64,000 nt of DNA from an uncultured Latescibacterota bacterium (lineage in GTDB: Bacteria; Latescibacterota; UBA2968; UBA8231), in contig OY282352.1 of NCBI GenBank assembly GCA_958295495.1, positions 2,294,001 through 2,358,000 of the forward strand, given 5' to 3'. The notes under the pieces were generated by a model, which had not been told where the DNA came from, did no database searches, and was given only the letters and a program-made list of their open reading frames with translations. Position numbers and translations under genes: made by a program. This document shows positions 30,885 through 39,708 of the stretch, piece by piece (within the stretch, counting starts at the first letter, position 1; each line of letters starts with the position of its first letter).

Positions 30885-30994
30885 CAGCCCGATTTTTTTA
30901 CCGGGTCGAAGTGGATCACCTCGGACAGCCTGTGGAATTAGCGCCATGAGTCCCTTGCGCCGCGACCAAGGCACTTCGCCGCCATTGGCACGGG

Positions 30995-33709
30995 TTACTC
31001 TCGGCTTACCAATGGGGTCAACTCGCAATGGCCCTGCCCTCGCCCTTGCGGGTCGCCGCGATACGGCACCACCACAAACGCCGCGCCCGTAGGCGAGTGC
31101 CGGGGGTTTTCGTACGCGGTCAATAACGCCCCGGCCGCGACCTCTGCAAGCTGCTGCACTCGCCCCGAAGGCCAGCGCACGCGCACGGCGTCCGCGCGTG
31201 AGTGTGCGCCTAAGCCGACGAGCAGGGTCGCGCTGTTCTGGGCCGAGAAGCCCTCGCCAGCCCGGTGCTCGCGCAGCAGCGTCCTCCCGCCGACATCCAC
31301 TTCCACTTGCACGCCATAGCCATCGCGCACGCTCCACTCGTGCGAGACCGCAGCGCGGTCATTGCCCCCCACAAACCGCAACGCGAGGATGTGGCCCGCC
31401 TTGCTGCGGTTGGCAAACAACTCGCAGAGCGGCTCGTTGGCATTGACGACGGCCAAATCAATGCGGCCATCGCGGTCGAAGTCCAAGGTGGCAAAGGCGC
31501 GGCCATCGGCCGGCGAATCCGCCGCCGACAGGCCCGACAGGTCGATAAAATCGCGGCCTACATTGAGGAAGAGGCGGTTGCGCTGGTATCCGCTGAGCGA
31601 GGCCCCAGCGTCGAGCCGCGCACCCACGTTGTACGCCCCATCCGTCCGCCCATGGCGCACGACCGTGCGCCAAAACAGGCTTCAGGTATCCTCGGGGAGA
31701 GCAACTGCGGATGGCGGGGTGTAGTAGCCGCTCAGAGCGTAGATGTCGAGATCGCCGTCGTTGTCAAAGTCCAAAAACTGGCCGCCCCAACCCCAGCCGC
31801 CGTCTTCCACCGGCGAATCCGCAACGCGGGTGAAGCCCGTGCGGCCGTTCCGCAGGAGGGAGTTGCCTTGGGCCAAAGGGGCAAAAGCCGCGCCCGCCCG
31901 CCCGGCGGCTGCCGTGATGCGGCGACCGGCGCTGCTGTGCATGTTGGTCACATACAGGTCTTGGCGGCCATCCCCGTCGTAATCGGCCCAGCTCGCGCCC
32001 ATGCCAAAACCCGGGTCCGCAGCCCCGCTCTCCGCGGTGACATCGACGAGAGCACCGCCGTCATTGCGGAGCAAGCTGTTGGCGGCAAAGTCGTTGGCGA
32101 GGTAGAGATCCGGGTCGCCATCGCGGTCGTAGTCGGCCCAAGTCGCCTGTAAGGTGTTGCGCCACACGGCAGCGGTGGGTGCGAAGCGACCGTTGCCGAG
32201 GTTGCGCAGCAGGATGTTGGGCGGCCCGGGCGCGTCGTGGATGAGGTGGCCGATGCGGTCGCGGCTCAGGTCGTAGAGCGCGCGGGCGCGGTCCGCAGGC
32301 AAGAAGTCGGCCAACAGCGCACCGGCACCAGACGCGGTGGTGACCGCTTCGAGCAACATCCGCGCGGCATAGGTAGAAAAGTACGCATCGAGCAGGCCGT
32401 CGCGGTCGCAATCGACTGCCGAGATCGAGGCCACGAGGAACGGCAAGACACCATCGCCCAAGTCGCAGGGGGCAAAGTGCCCGTCCTCGTTGACCAAGTA
32501 GAGGCTGGGCGCAAGCGTGCGGCCGAGGAATACATCCGGGTCGCCGTCGTTGTCAAAGTCGGCGAAGAGAGCAGCCGCGGTGTGGTGCTCCACATCGAGG
32601 CCGTATTGGGCTGCATCCTCGGTGAACGCGCCGTCGCGGCCATTGTGCAACAGCATGTTCCTACCCCGGCGCACGGCGAGGTACAGATCGTCGTACCCAT
32701 CGGCGTCGATATCCACGACGCTGATGCCGGGATGGCGGTCAAAGGCCTGGCGGGTGAAATAGGGGTGCGGCGCGACAAACGCGGAGTCGCGGAACGACTG
32801 ATGCACTAGTTCGGCGTGATGCGAAAACCTGGCCCGGGCGCGGTCCTCGTCTTGGGGGAGCGCCTCGTCGAGGACTTCGGCAAAGAGCGCGTGCGCCCGC
32901 GTGAGCATCTCCAGCGATTCCGTCTCCCAGCGCTGGATCCGCCAAGTAGCGTCCTGTTGCTGCCACTCAAGCGTCAGCCAAGCCCGAATTTGTGCGCGCT
33001 GCCCGTCTTTTGTCTGCGCCGAAGCGTCGAAGCGCAAGCGGGCTTGGTAGATCGCCTCCGCCGCGTCGAGGAAATGCCCGGTCTCAATGTGGAAGGCCGC
33101 ATAATCCGAGGAATGCACCGCAGCCAAGAGCGGTTCCCATAGCTGGATATCGGAGCCGCGCAACTGGGCGGCGGGTGCGATCCGCCAGCGCTGGCGCTTA
33201 ATGCCCAACGCCGGGACGACTTCGGTCGCCTCTGCGGCCGGCGCCACATCCGCGACAGCGACCATAGAATCAAAAAGCGCACGCGCTGGCGCGGCCGGTA
33301 GTTGGCCTTGGTACATCCCCAAAGCGAGGAGCGGCAGGGCCGCGCCGCTCAGGTGCTGCTGCACCTCTTCGCTGCGGTCGATAGTCGCCAAAAGCCGGTT
33401 GCGTTCCCGCACCTTTTGCAGTGAGCGGACCGTGCCGTATCCCCCGAGCATGGCAAGCGCGCCAAAGGCGAGGGCGACGAGCGCAAGCGGAACCAGCGGC
33501 AGCCGGGGGCATCGCCAAACGAGCCAACCGCCGCCAAAAATTGAGGCGATCTGGAGAGCAATGATCCCCTCGGTGCCAAGCGGATGCCCCGGGGAAAAAT
33601 GGGCGAGGGCCAGCGGATTGAAGGCCAAGCCGCCGAGCAGTAGGGCCGCACCGGCGAGGCGGCCGGCGGCGGGCGGGCGCTTGGTCTGTCGTTCAGTCAT
33701 AAAAGCCAT
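30995..33709 (-). pseudogene. FG-GAP/ASPIC-UnbV protein interrupted by in-frame TGA
   Basis: Reads as one frame of 904 sense codons except for a TGA at 31684-31682. The first part (675 aa, 33709-31682) has two hydrophobic segments near the N-terminus, a helical region, then FG-GAP repeats (VVDIDADGYDDLYLAV, LFADFDNDGDPDVFLG, WADYDGDGRQDLYVTN) and ends DIYALSGYYTPPSAVALPEDT. After the TGA the frame goes on with SLFWRTVVRHGRTDGAYN, one more blade (TLDFDRDGRIDLAVVN) and an ASPIC-like end (VRVRWPSGRVQ). So the two parts are one gene. Start 33709: GGAG lies about 6 nt upstream; a longer frame to 33853 is possible. Stop could be a recent nonsense mutation or an assembly error. Confidence 0.75.
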
Positions 33710-34401
33710 GAACTCCACCGCAAAGCCTCGCTTTTTAGATGGACATGCACACTGTCCGAGCATCTGTTCGCGGCTTTGCAGGGCGAGCAGGGAATGGAGG
33801 ATGCCCGGACCGCGGATGTACACCTTGGGGGACTTAATAAGGCGTTTTCCCATGTTCCGCGTATATTACCCACCAGATGGTGATTTTACAAGGTAAACCA
33901 TGGATGTCTGACCATCATCGGCCGGTAAGCGTGGGATGCCCGAAATTCACTTGCCCCACTGTCGTTAAACTTTTTATTCTCATTAACTGACGTTACGCAC
34001 CGTTCAGGCGTTGGTGCTCCTTGTGGGTCTAGTAGGGAACAACCGGTTGGCCTCGGTCGTCGCTTGCTCTCAAGTCCCTGCAACGAGCGCGTCAGGCGGA
34101 CCAGCTAGGCGTGTGGAGCGAAAAAGCACCGATGCCGCCCCTTGCTGTATAGGCCCTTTCCGGGGCCGGCGACCCGACGGTTCCCGCGGTTGCGTTCTAT
34201 GACGTAGCCGGCGACACTGGGCGGCTGGGACCGTCCATTCCCACGCCGCGAGGGGATTGGCGACGAGATGGATGGCGTCTCCTCCGTCCGAATAGGGGCT
34301 GGGCCTAAGCGCCACCGCCTTCCGAGAAGCCGCCCGCCGCACCCGAACTTCCGCGACCGCAAGATGCGTCCGTATCGCACCGTCCCGAAGGTTTCTGCAA
34401 C
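33710..34401. other. Gap of about 690 bp with no recognised gene
   Basis: Between the start of the interrupted FG-GAP gene and the next gene I find only short ORFs with no family resemblance on either strand. No tRNA, IS, MITE copy or clear hairpin was seen. A TAA at 34306 limits any 5' extension of the next gene, and no start codon lies between it and ATG 34402. Confidence 0.4.
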
Positions 34402-36684
34402 ATGATCTTCAAGAAGGTCAAATCTTCGTTCCGCCCGTCGTTGCCGCTGCTGCTGCTCCTGCTGGCGCTGTCAACGGTATTTCTGTTCGGCAACGACCGG
34501 GGGCAATTCTACCGGCCCGGGCTCCACAATGCGGTATCGGCGAACTACTTGGCGGTGGCCGCGAATTTATCCCCCGAACACAACTTCCTGTTGTTCTATC
34601 ATCAAACCCTGGATAAAGACAGCACCCCTTCTTACATCCCATACAATCGTTTCCCAATTGGCGGCTATGCGCTGATCAAACTGGCCATCCTGCCATTCGG
34701 GAACGACTTTTCGGCGCAAATCTATGCCGCCCGCATAGTGTTTCTGCTCTTTTTCGTCGGCAGCGCGGTGCTGGCCTACCTGTCCCTCTGCCGGCTGACC
34801 GCCGACCGCTGGATTGCCCTAACGGCCTCTCTGTTGGCGTTCTCGTCGTACTGTTTGCTGTATTACAACGATATGCCCGCTACCGAAAATGGGCTCTCCC
34901 TTTTCGGCGTGCTGCTGACCTTCCACGGCATGGTTCTTTTTGTCGAGGAGGGCCGCTTGCGGCAGTTGCTCATCAAGGCGTGCGCAGCGCTGCTGTTGGG
35001 CTGGCACGTCTATGCGTTCCTGCTACCGTTTATCGTTCTTGGTCTGCTGCGCGAACTGAACCGGGCGCGCCGGCTATCTGCCCCTCCGAGTTTGGCAAGT
35101 CAAATCAAGCGCTGCGCCGCCGCGCTGCTGTTCAGCCGCTACCTGAAGCTGGGCGTCGGCACCCTGCTTTTCGGCATGGCGGTGCTATCCTTCAACCTCG
35201 GCAACGAATACCGGGCGTTTGACGGTGAGATCTCGCTGACGGAACTGCCGACGGTGAAGTCCATGACGTATCGCTTTGGAGCGGATGATGCGTTCAATGA
35301 GCGCTACGCCGAGCATCTGGCATGGAAAAACTTCCTGGAGAAGCAATTCTACCGCATCGCCCGAGCGACGCTGCCGTTCTATGTCAGTCCGTTTGACATC
35401 TATGAGGACAGGGACTACCTCGGCGTGATTGTCGGCGCGTTGGCGTCAGGCGTCGCCGTCCTTGGGCTGCTGTTTGTCCGCCAGAAAATGCTGCTGGCGA
35501 CCTTGGTGCTGTCCGGCTTCTGCTGGGCATTGCCGATGCGCCATAATACCGCTTTCCATGATCAGGAGAGCGTCTTTTATATCGGCGTTCCGTTGGTTCT
35601 CTTTGCAATGGGCTGTCGGGGGCTGCCCCGGTTATTCGGCGGCCGTCTTATTGTCGGTCTCTCCGTGGCCGCGCTGCTGGTCTTCGTTCTTTCCAGCTTC
35701 GAGATGGGACGAGTTGGGCACGACCCGCGGGCGTCCGAAATTCAAGAAGCGATCGCTGCCGATCTTGAGCGTATCAGGACAATAGTAGAGCCGGGACAGA
35801 GCGTTTTTGTCTCCCCCTCGATACGGAACTTCCTTTACCCTCAAGGGCTGGCTTATTCGCTGCATTACTACCTTGCAGGAAGAGTGCTTGGAACCCCGGA
35901 GTGGCTGCGCGATAGTGCTGCGCTTGATTTTCTTATCTCGCATCAGCGAGTCGCCGTCCCCGCTCTGCTGACGCCGGACAACCGGCAGATTTTTCTCTAC
36001 CGCGAGCGCGACTATTCAGCGCAGATAGACGAGATGATCAGGCAATCCGAACTTGTAATCCGTCGCGATGGCTATGTTGATGTGTATCGTAGCGGGAACA
36101 GGCTGATTTACGTCAGGCACCAAGGCGAGGATGGAGCCGCCCGATTCAGACAGGACATTCCGATAGTGGGTAAGCCGTTCGCCGTCGCGTTGTCCCCCGC
36201 CGTTCGCCGCGCGGGCTTCACAGACCGGAGTCGCTGGCAGTGGCAGCGCAGTAGCGATGTTGAAGGCTGGACCAATGTCTCAGGCTCCCCTCCGAGTCCT
36301 ACCTACGCATACACGCCCACCACTGCGGATGAGGGCTGGCAACTGCGGGCCTCTGTGTACTACACTGACAGCCGTGGCAATCGGGTCAAGGCGGTGACCT
36401 TGCCCTCCAGACCTGTGCAGCTTAGCAGCGTCACCGACATGCTCTTCTTCTTGCACGTCACCCCGGTTGACGTGGACGACCTTCCTGCCCGCCGCAAGCA
36501 GCATGGGTTCGACAACCTCGACTTCCGTTTCGACAACTGCCGGATTCCGCACCGCGATCGAGACGTAGCCGTGCGCGAACTTCCCGATTACGACTTCACT
36601 GTCATCCGCACCGGCCAGTACCTCGTCAACGAGGACGGCTCCTACAGACACTTCTGGAAAGGCGAGGTCCGCTTCGATGACTAG
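34402..36684 (+). CDS. GT-C-like membrane glycosyltransferase with C-terminal Ig-like region
   Basis: A 760-aa protein with about ten membrane segments in residues 10-480 (first: LPLLLLLLALSTVFLF). Features suggest a dolichyl-phosphate-mannose-type (GT-C) glycosyltransferase: an early luminal loop LHNAVSANYLAVAANLS then PYNRFPIGGYALIKL, and later FDIYEDRDY. Residues about 590-690 (RSRWQWQRSSDVEGWTNVS, YTPTTADEGWQLRASVYYTD) resemble a surface Ig-like repeat. Unusual for this class, it ends with a charged tail. Specific donor and acceptor unknown; identification is by shape rather than exact motif, so moderately confident. Confidence 0.55.
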   Translation: MIFKKVKSSFRPSLPLLLLLLALSTVFLFGNDRGQFYRPGLHNAVSANYLAVAANLSPEHNFLLFYHQTLDKDSTPSYIPYNRFPIGGYALIKLAILPFGNDFSAQIYAARIVFLLFFVGSAVLAYLSLCRLTADRWIALTASLLAFSSYCLLYYNDMPATENGLSLFGVLLTFHGMVLFVEEGRLRQLLIKACAALLLGWHVYAFLLPFIVLGLLRELNRARRLSAPPSLASQIKRCAAALLFSRYLKLGVGTLLFGMAVLSFNLGNEYRAFDGEISLTELPTVKSMTYRFGADDAFNERYAEHLAWKNFLEKQFYRIARATLPFYVSPFDIYEDRDYLGVIVGALASGVAVLGLLFVRQKMLLATLVLSGFCWALPMRHNTAFHDQESVFYIGVPLVLFAMGCRGLPRLFGGRLIVGLSVAALLVFVLSSFEMGRVGHDPRASEIQEAIAADLERIRTIVEPGQSVFVSPSIRNFLYPQGLAYSLHYYLAGRVLGTPEWLRDSAALDFLISHQRVAVPALLTPDNRQIFLYRERDYSAQIDEMIRQSELVIRRDGYVDVYRSGNRLIYVRHQGEDGAARFRQDIPIVGKPFAVALSPAVRRAGFTDRSRWQWQRSSDVEGWTNVSGSPPSPTYAYTPTTADEGWQLRASVYYTDSRGNRVKAVTLPSRPVQLSSVTDMLFFLHVTPVDVDDLPARRKQHGFDNLDFRFDNCRIPHRDRDVAVRELPDYDFTVIRTGQYLVNEDGSYRHFWKGEVRFDD

Positions 36685-36817
36685 CCCGGCCGGCGTTTCC
36701 CGCCCCCACGTCGCGGTGATCGGCGGCGGTGTGGTTCTGGAACAAGCTCAAGCTGCGGGGTGGCCGCCGCGGGAAATTCGGCCTCGCGAGTCATCGCGGG
36801 CATTGCCAACTCATTAG
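36677..36817 (+). pseudogene. Truncated Rossmann-fold start fragment
   Basis: A 46-codon frame overlapping the previous gene's end by 8 bp. It begins MTSPAGVSRPHVAVIGGGVV, a typical Rossmann N-terminus (VIGGGV) of FAD/NAD-binding oxidoreductases, and then degenerates to LEQAQAAGWPPREIRP before a stop. Probably the N-terminal remnant of a deleted dehydrogenase or amine oxidase that followed the membrane protein. It is too short to be functional. Confidence 0.45.
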
Positions 36818-36832
36818 AAGGAGACTGCAACC

Positions 36833-37912
36833 ATGAACTCACGCCCCCAAATACTCATCGCCTGTAACAAGCACGTACGCGAGCAGTACCTCGCCGCGGC
36901 CGATTTCGCACGCCTCGAAGTCTTTGCCGACTGGGACTGGTTTGAATGCGAGGGCGGCGGCATTTACGACACCAACGCAGATCCCAAGACCGCTCGGGTG
37001 CTAGGCGAGCGCCTCGGTAGCTACGACGGCTTGGTCGTCTGCCACGGCTGCCCGACGGTGGGTGCCGCGGTCTTGGATCAAGCCCCCGATTTGAAAATCA
37101 TCGGCGAGCTAGAGGGTGACCGCTTTGCCAGCCGCATCGATGTCGAGGCCGCTTGGGCGCGGGGCGTCTGCACGGTCGATACGACTAACGGCTCGTCGTA
37201 TCCAGTGGCCGAGTGGGCCTTGGCGCTCATCATCATCGCCTTGCGCAACGCCGGGGCCCAATTCCGTCGCCTCATCGCCGGCGACGTGCGCCCTCGTCCG
37301 CACAGCGATTTTGGCTTTATCCACGGCGACCTGACCGGCAAGCGAGTCGGCCTGATCGGCTGCGGCCACATTGGCCGACGGCTCATCCAGTTTTTGCGCC
37401 CCTTCCAGACCGAGGTGTGGGTGTGTGATCCCTATCTGGCGCGGGAGATGGCCGACGCCGTCGGCTTCCTCAAAACCTCGTTGGACAACGTGATGTCTCA
37501 GTGCGACGCCATCGTCTGCCTAGCTCCGCACACCCCGCGCACCGAGCGCATGATTGGGCAACGAGAGCTAGATCTGATCCAGCCGGGCGCGGTGTTGGTC
37601 AATGTGTCGCGGGGGAAAGTGGTTGATTCGGATGCGCTGGTGCGGCGGCTCAAGCGCGGCGATATCGTCGCCGGCCTAGACGTGTTCGACCCGGATGTGG
37701 GCGAAGACGATGCCTATGGCAACAAAGAGATTCTCCACTTGGAAAACGTCTTTGTCACCCCTCACATCGCCGGTGTGACGGAGCAGAGCTACCCGCGCTT
37801 TTTCGCGCTCATGGTCGATGAGTTCGACCGCTTCTTCCACGGGCACGAGACCTTTTTCGACCTGACGCCGCGCTCCATCGCCAACCGCCGGGGCAGCGAA
37901 TTAGCTGACTAG
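36833..37912 (+). CDS. D-isomer-specific 2-hydroxyacid dehydrogenase
   Basis: A 359-aa NAD-dependent dehydrogenase of the phosphoglycerate dehydrogenase superfamily. The nucleotide-binding motif is VGLIGCGHIGRRL. Catalytic residues are visible: Arg in VNVSRGKVVDS, Glu in the EDDAYGNKEILH region and His in VTPHIAGVTEQSYPRF. It oxidises or reduces a D-2-hydroxyacid. AAGGAG precedes ATG 36833. It is tail-to-tail with the glycosidase-like gene that ends at 37921, with an 8-bp gap. Confidence 0.86.
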   Translation: MNSRPQILIACNKHVREQYLAAADFARLEVFADWDWFECEGGGIYDTNADPKTARVLGERLGSYDGLVVCHGCPTVGAAVLDQAPDLKIIGELEGDRFASRIDVEAAWARGVCTVDTTNGSSYPVAEWALALIIIALRNAGAQFRRLIAGDVRPRPHSDFGFIHGDLTGKRVGLIGCGHIGRRLIQFLRPFQTEVWVCDPYLAREMADAVGFLKTSLDNVMSQCDAIVCLAPHTPRTERMIGQRELDLIQPGAVLVNVSRGKVVDSDALVRRLKRGDIVAGLDVFDPDVGEDDAYGNKEILHLENVFVTPHIAGVTEQSYPRFFALMVDEFDRFFHGHETFFDLTPRSIANRRGSELAD

Positions 37913-37920
37913 GGGTCGGC

Positions 37921-39498
37921 TCAATCAAGTGGCGGAAAAAAAGTCAGATCAGTACCGAAGTTATTCATCGCCACCACCTCGTCGCCGCGCAGCCGGGCGC
38001 GGATGGTGCTGTCGCGCCACGTCAGGGTCGTCTCGTAGATGGGCAAGTCAAACGCAAAGCCGATCCAGCGTCCTACGGGCGGCTGCTCAATCACTGCATA
38101 GCTGTCGTGCAAGGTCGGCTGCGCGGCACCCTCGGCTTTGAGACGATCCTTGCCGAGCCAAGGCGGCACGCGCACGTGCAGTACTCCCGGCTGCTTGACT
38201 TTGACCGCTAGGCGCGGATGCGTGTAGGACGACTGCACGGCGAGGGCCTTGGTCTCGCAGTCGAACAGCATATCGACCCAATGACCCGCTCCATCGCGGC
38301 GCAGCACAGCCTTGTACGCCGCAGCCAGCGAGCCTACGGCCCCGCCGACAATGTCGATATTGAAGCCAACGCGCGGCTTGTTTGATTGCCATAAGCCCAG
38401 CGGCTCGTGCCCGTAGGGAGCCGGAAAACCAAAGCCGCCGCGCAGCCTATGCGCCACCTCGCGCTTGCCATCTACCCCCTCGGGATTATCTGGCTCGACG
38501 ATAAACGAGACATCGCGCAGTTGCGATGGCAGCAAATGGCTGCGCAACATGCGCTCGGCGTCGGCGTAGTACTCGGGGTGGCCCCAGTGCCCCAAGATGA
38601 GCGCGGTCTCGATAATATCGCCGGTATTGTTGGCCTCGCCCCGGCGACAGAGCGTGGGGCGGGTCGATGTCTCAATGGACCAGCCGATCTGGTCGCGCAA
38701 ATCCCACAAGCCGCCATCGTAGAACCGCTTGACCCGCTCCATCAGTTTGTTATCCCCAGTGCATTCGGCGAGCTGCGCCAGCGACGACATCGCGCAGGTG
38801 GTCGAATGCACGTGTAGGCCGAAGTGCTCGGTGGAACTGTCGTCGAGAAAGAATTCGCGCACGGCCTTGTCCTTGAGCACGGTGGCCAAATCCAAGGCGG
38901 GCCGGTGCCCGGTGGCCTGGTACAATTTGACTAGCGGTCCAATAGCGCGCGCCGGCCCTTGGATAAAGGTCGCCTCGCCGAGATCGCGGAGGCGCACCGG
39001 CGTGTCGCGTTCGAGGCGCACGCGATCCCATTGCTCGTTGGGCACCCAATAATCGAACAACAACTCAATACTAGCGGCCGCCAATTCCATAGCTCGCTCG
39101 GACTTGCGGAAAGCAGCTAGGGCGTAGAGAGCGTGAAAGCCTTCGCGCAAGTTGTGCTCTTGCAATTCAATGGGATCTCCCTCGCCATCGGTGTGCTGGC
39201 CGATGCGCTGCAAGGGCAGAGGTGCCCGGCTGTACGAGAAAAAGGCCGCGCGGGCGTGCTTGTCGATCACCTCTTCGTCTAGGGCCAAACCTGTGGCGTC
39301 TTCAGCCGCCAGCATAGCGTTCAAAAGGCGACCCGGTATGTGGCCTTCCATGCTGCCGCCCAAAAAGGCTTCGGGCCGCACCTGCGCTCCGCCATAGGGC
39401 ATATCGGCGTCATCGGCGTTGAAAGCCCGGCCCATAGCTTGGCAACCCAAGCGAATGGCGTCGCCGATATCAGTGGTATTCACGTCGCGCAGTTGCAT
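37921..39498 (-). CDS. Six-hairpin glycosidase-like protein (beta-L-arabinofuranosidase-like), copy A
   Basis: A 525-aa protein that resembles GH127/DUF1680-type (alpha/alpha)6 glycosidases. Visible parts are an N-terminal MQLRDVNTTDIGDAIRLG, a helical core with GHIPGRLLNAMLAAEDATG, LREGFHALYALAAF and ANNTGDIIETALILGHWG, and a beta-sandwich end. The start is 39498, matching its paralogue, with GGAG about 7 nt upstream; the frame is open to 39693. It is tandem with copy B (39709-41268), and their 3' ends are nearly identical at DNA level. Family placement is by fold features, so the sugar substrate stays open. Confidence 0.6.
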   Translation of the reverse strand: MQLRDVNTTDIGDAIRLGCQAMGRAFNADDADMPYGGAQVRPEAFLGGSMEGHIPGRLLNAMLAAEDATGLALDEEVIDKHARAAFFSYSRAPLPLQRIGQHTDGEGDPIELQEHNLREGFHALYALAAFRKSERAMELAAASIELLFDYWVPNEQWDRVRLERDTPVRLRDLGEATFIQGPARAIGPLVKLYQATGHRPALDLATVLKDKAVREFFLDDSSTEHFGLHVHSTTCAMSSLAQLAECTGDNKLMERVKRFYDGGLWDLRDQIGWSIETSTRPTLCRRGEANNTGDIIETALILGHWGHPEYYADAERMLRSHLLPSQLRDVSFIVEPDNPEGVDGKREVAHRLRGGFGFPAPYGHEPLGLWQSNKPRVGFNIDIVGGAVGSLAAAYKAVLRRDGAGHWVDMLFDCETKALAVQSSYTHPRLAVKVKQPGVLHVRVPPWLGKDRLKAEGAAQPTLHDSYAVIEQPPVGRWIGFAFDLPIYETTLTWRDSTIRARLRGDEVVAMNNFGTDLTFFPPLD

Positions 39499-39708
39499 TT
39501 GTCTCTCCCACTTCTTCAATTGCCTCTTCCACACCCTGTCCAGCTCGCGGCGCACCACCTGTACGTCCTTCCAGCGGTCGGGGAAAACCGACAGATGGTA
39601 GCCGCCGGCGATCTGCTCGGGGCAGGCGAACATTTCCCGGCCCGGCCGCCTCCAGTCAACAGGCCATGAGTTGCCCGCGCCGTCAACCCGCACCCTTTGC
39701 GGAAGTCC

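Noticed and set aside
30885..30994. Short coding-like stretch ending VEVDHLGQPVELAP
   Set aside because: About 20 residues only, no start codon and no family recognised.
31682..31684. Selenocysteine at the TGA in the FG-GAP gene
   Set aside because: No cysteine is expected at this position in the family and no SECIS-like hairpin was seen after it.
33854..34401. Group II intron or IS remnant
   Set aside because: No domain V-like hairpin, transposase motif or terminal repeats could be found.
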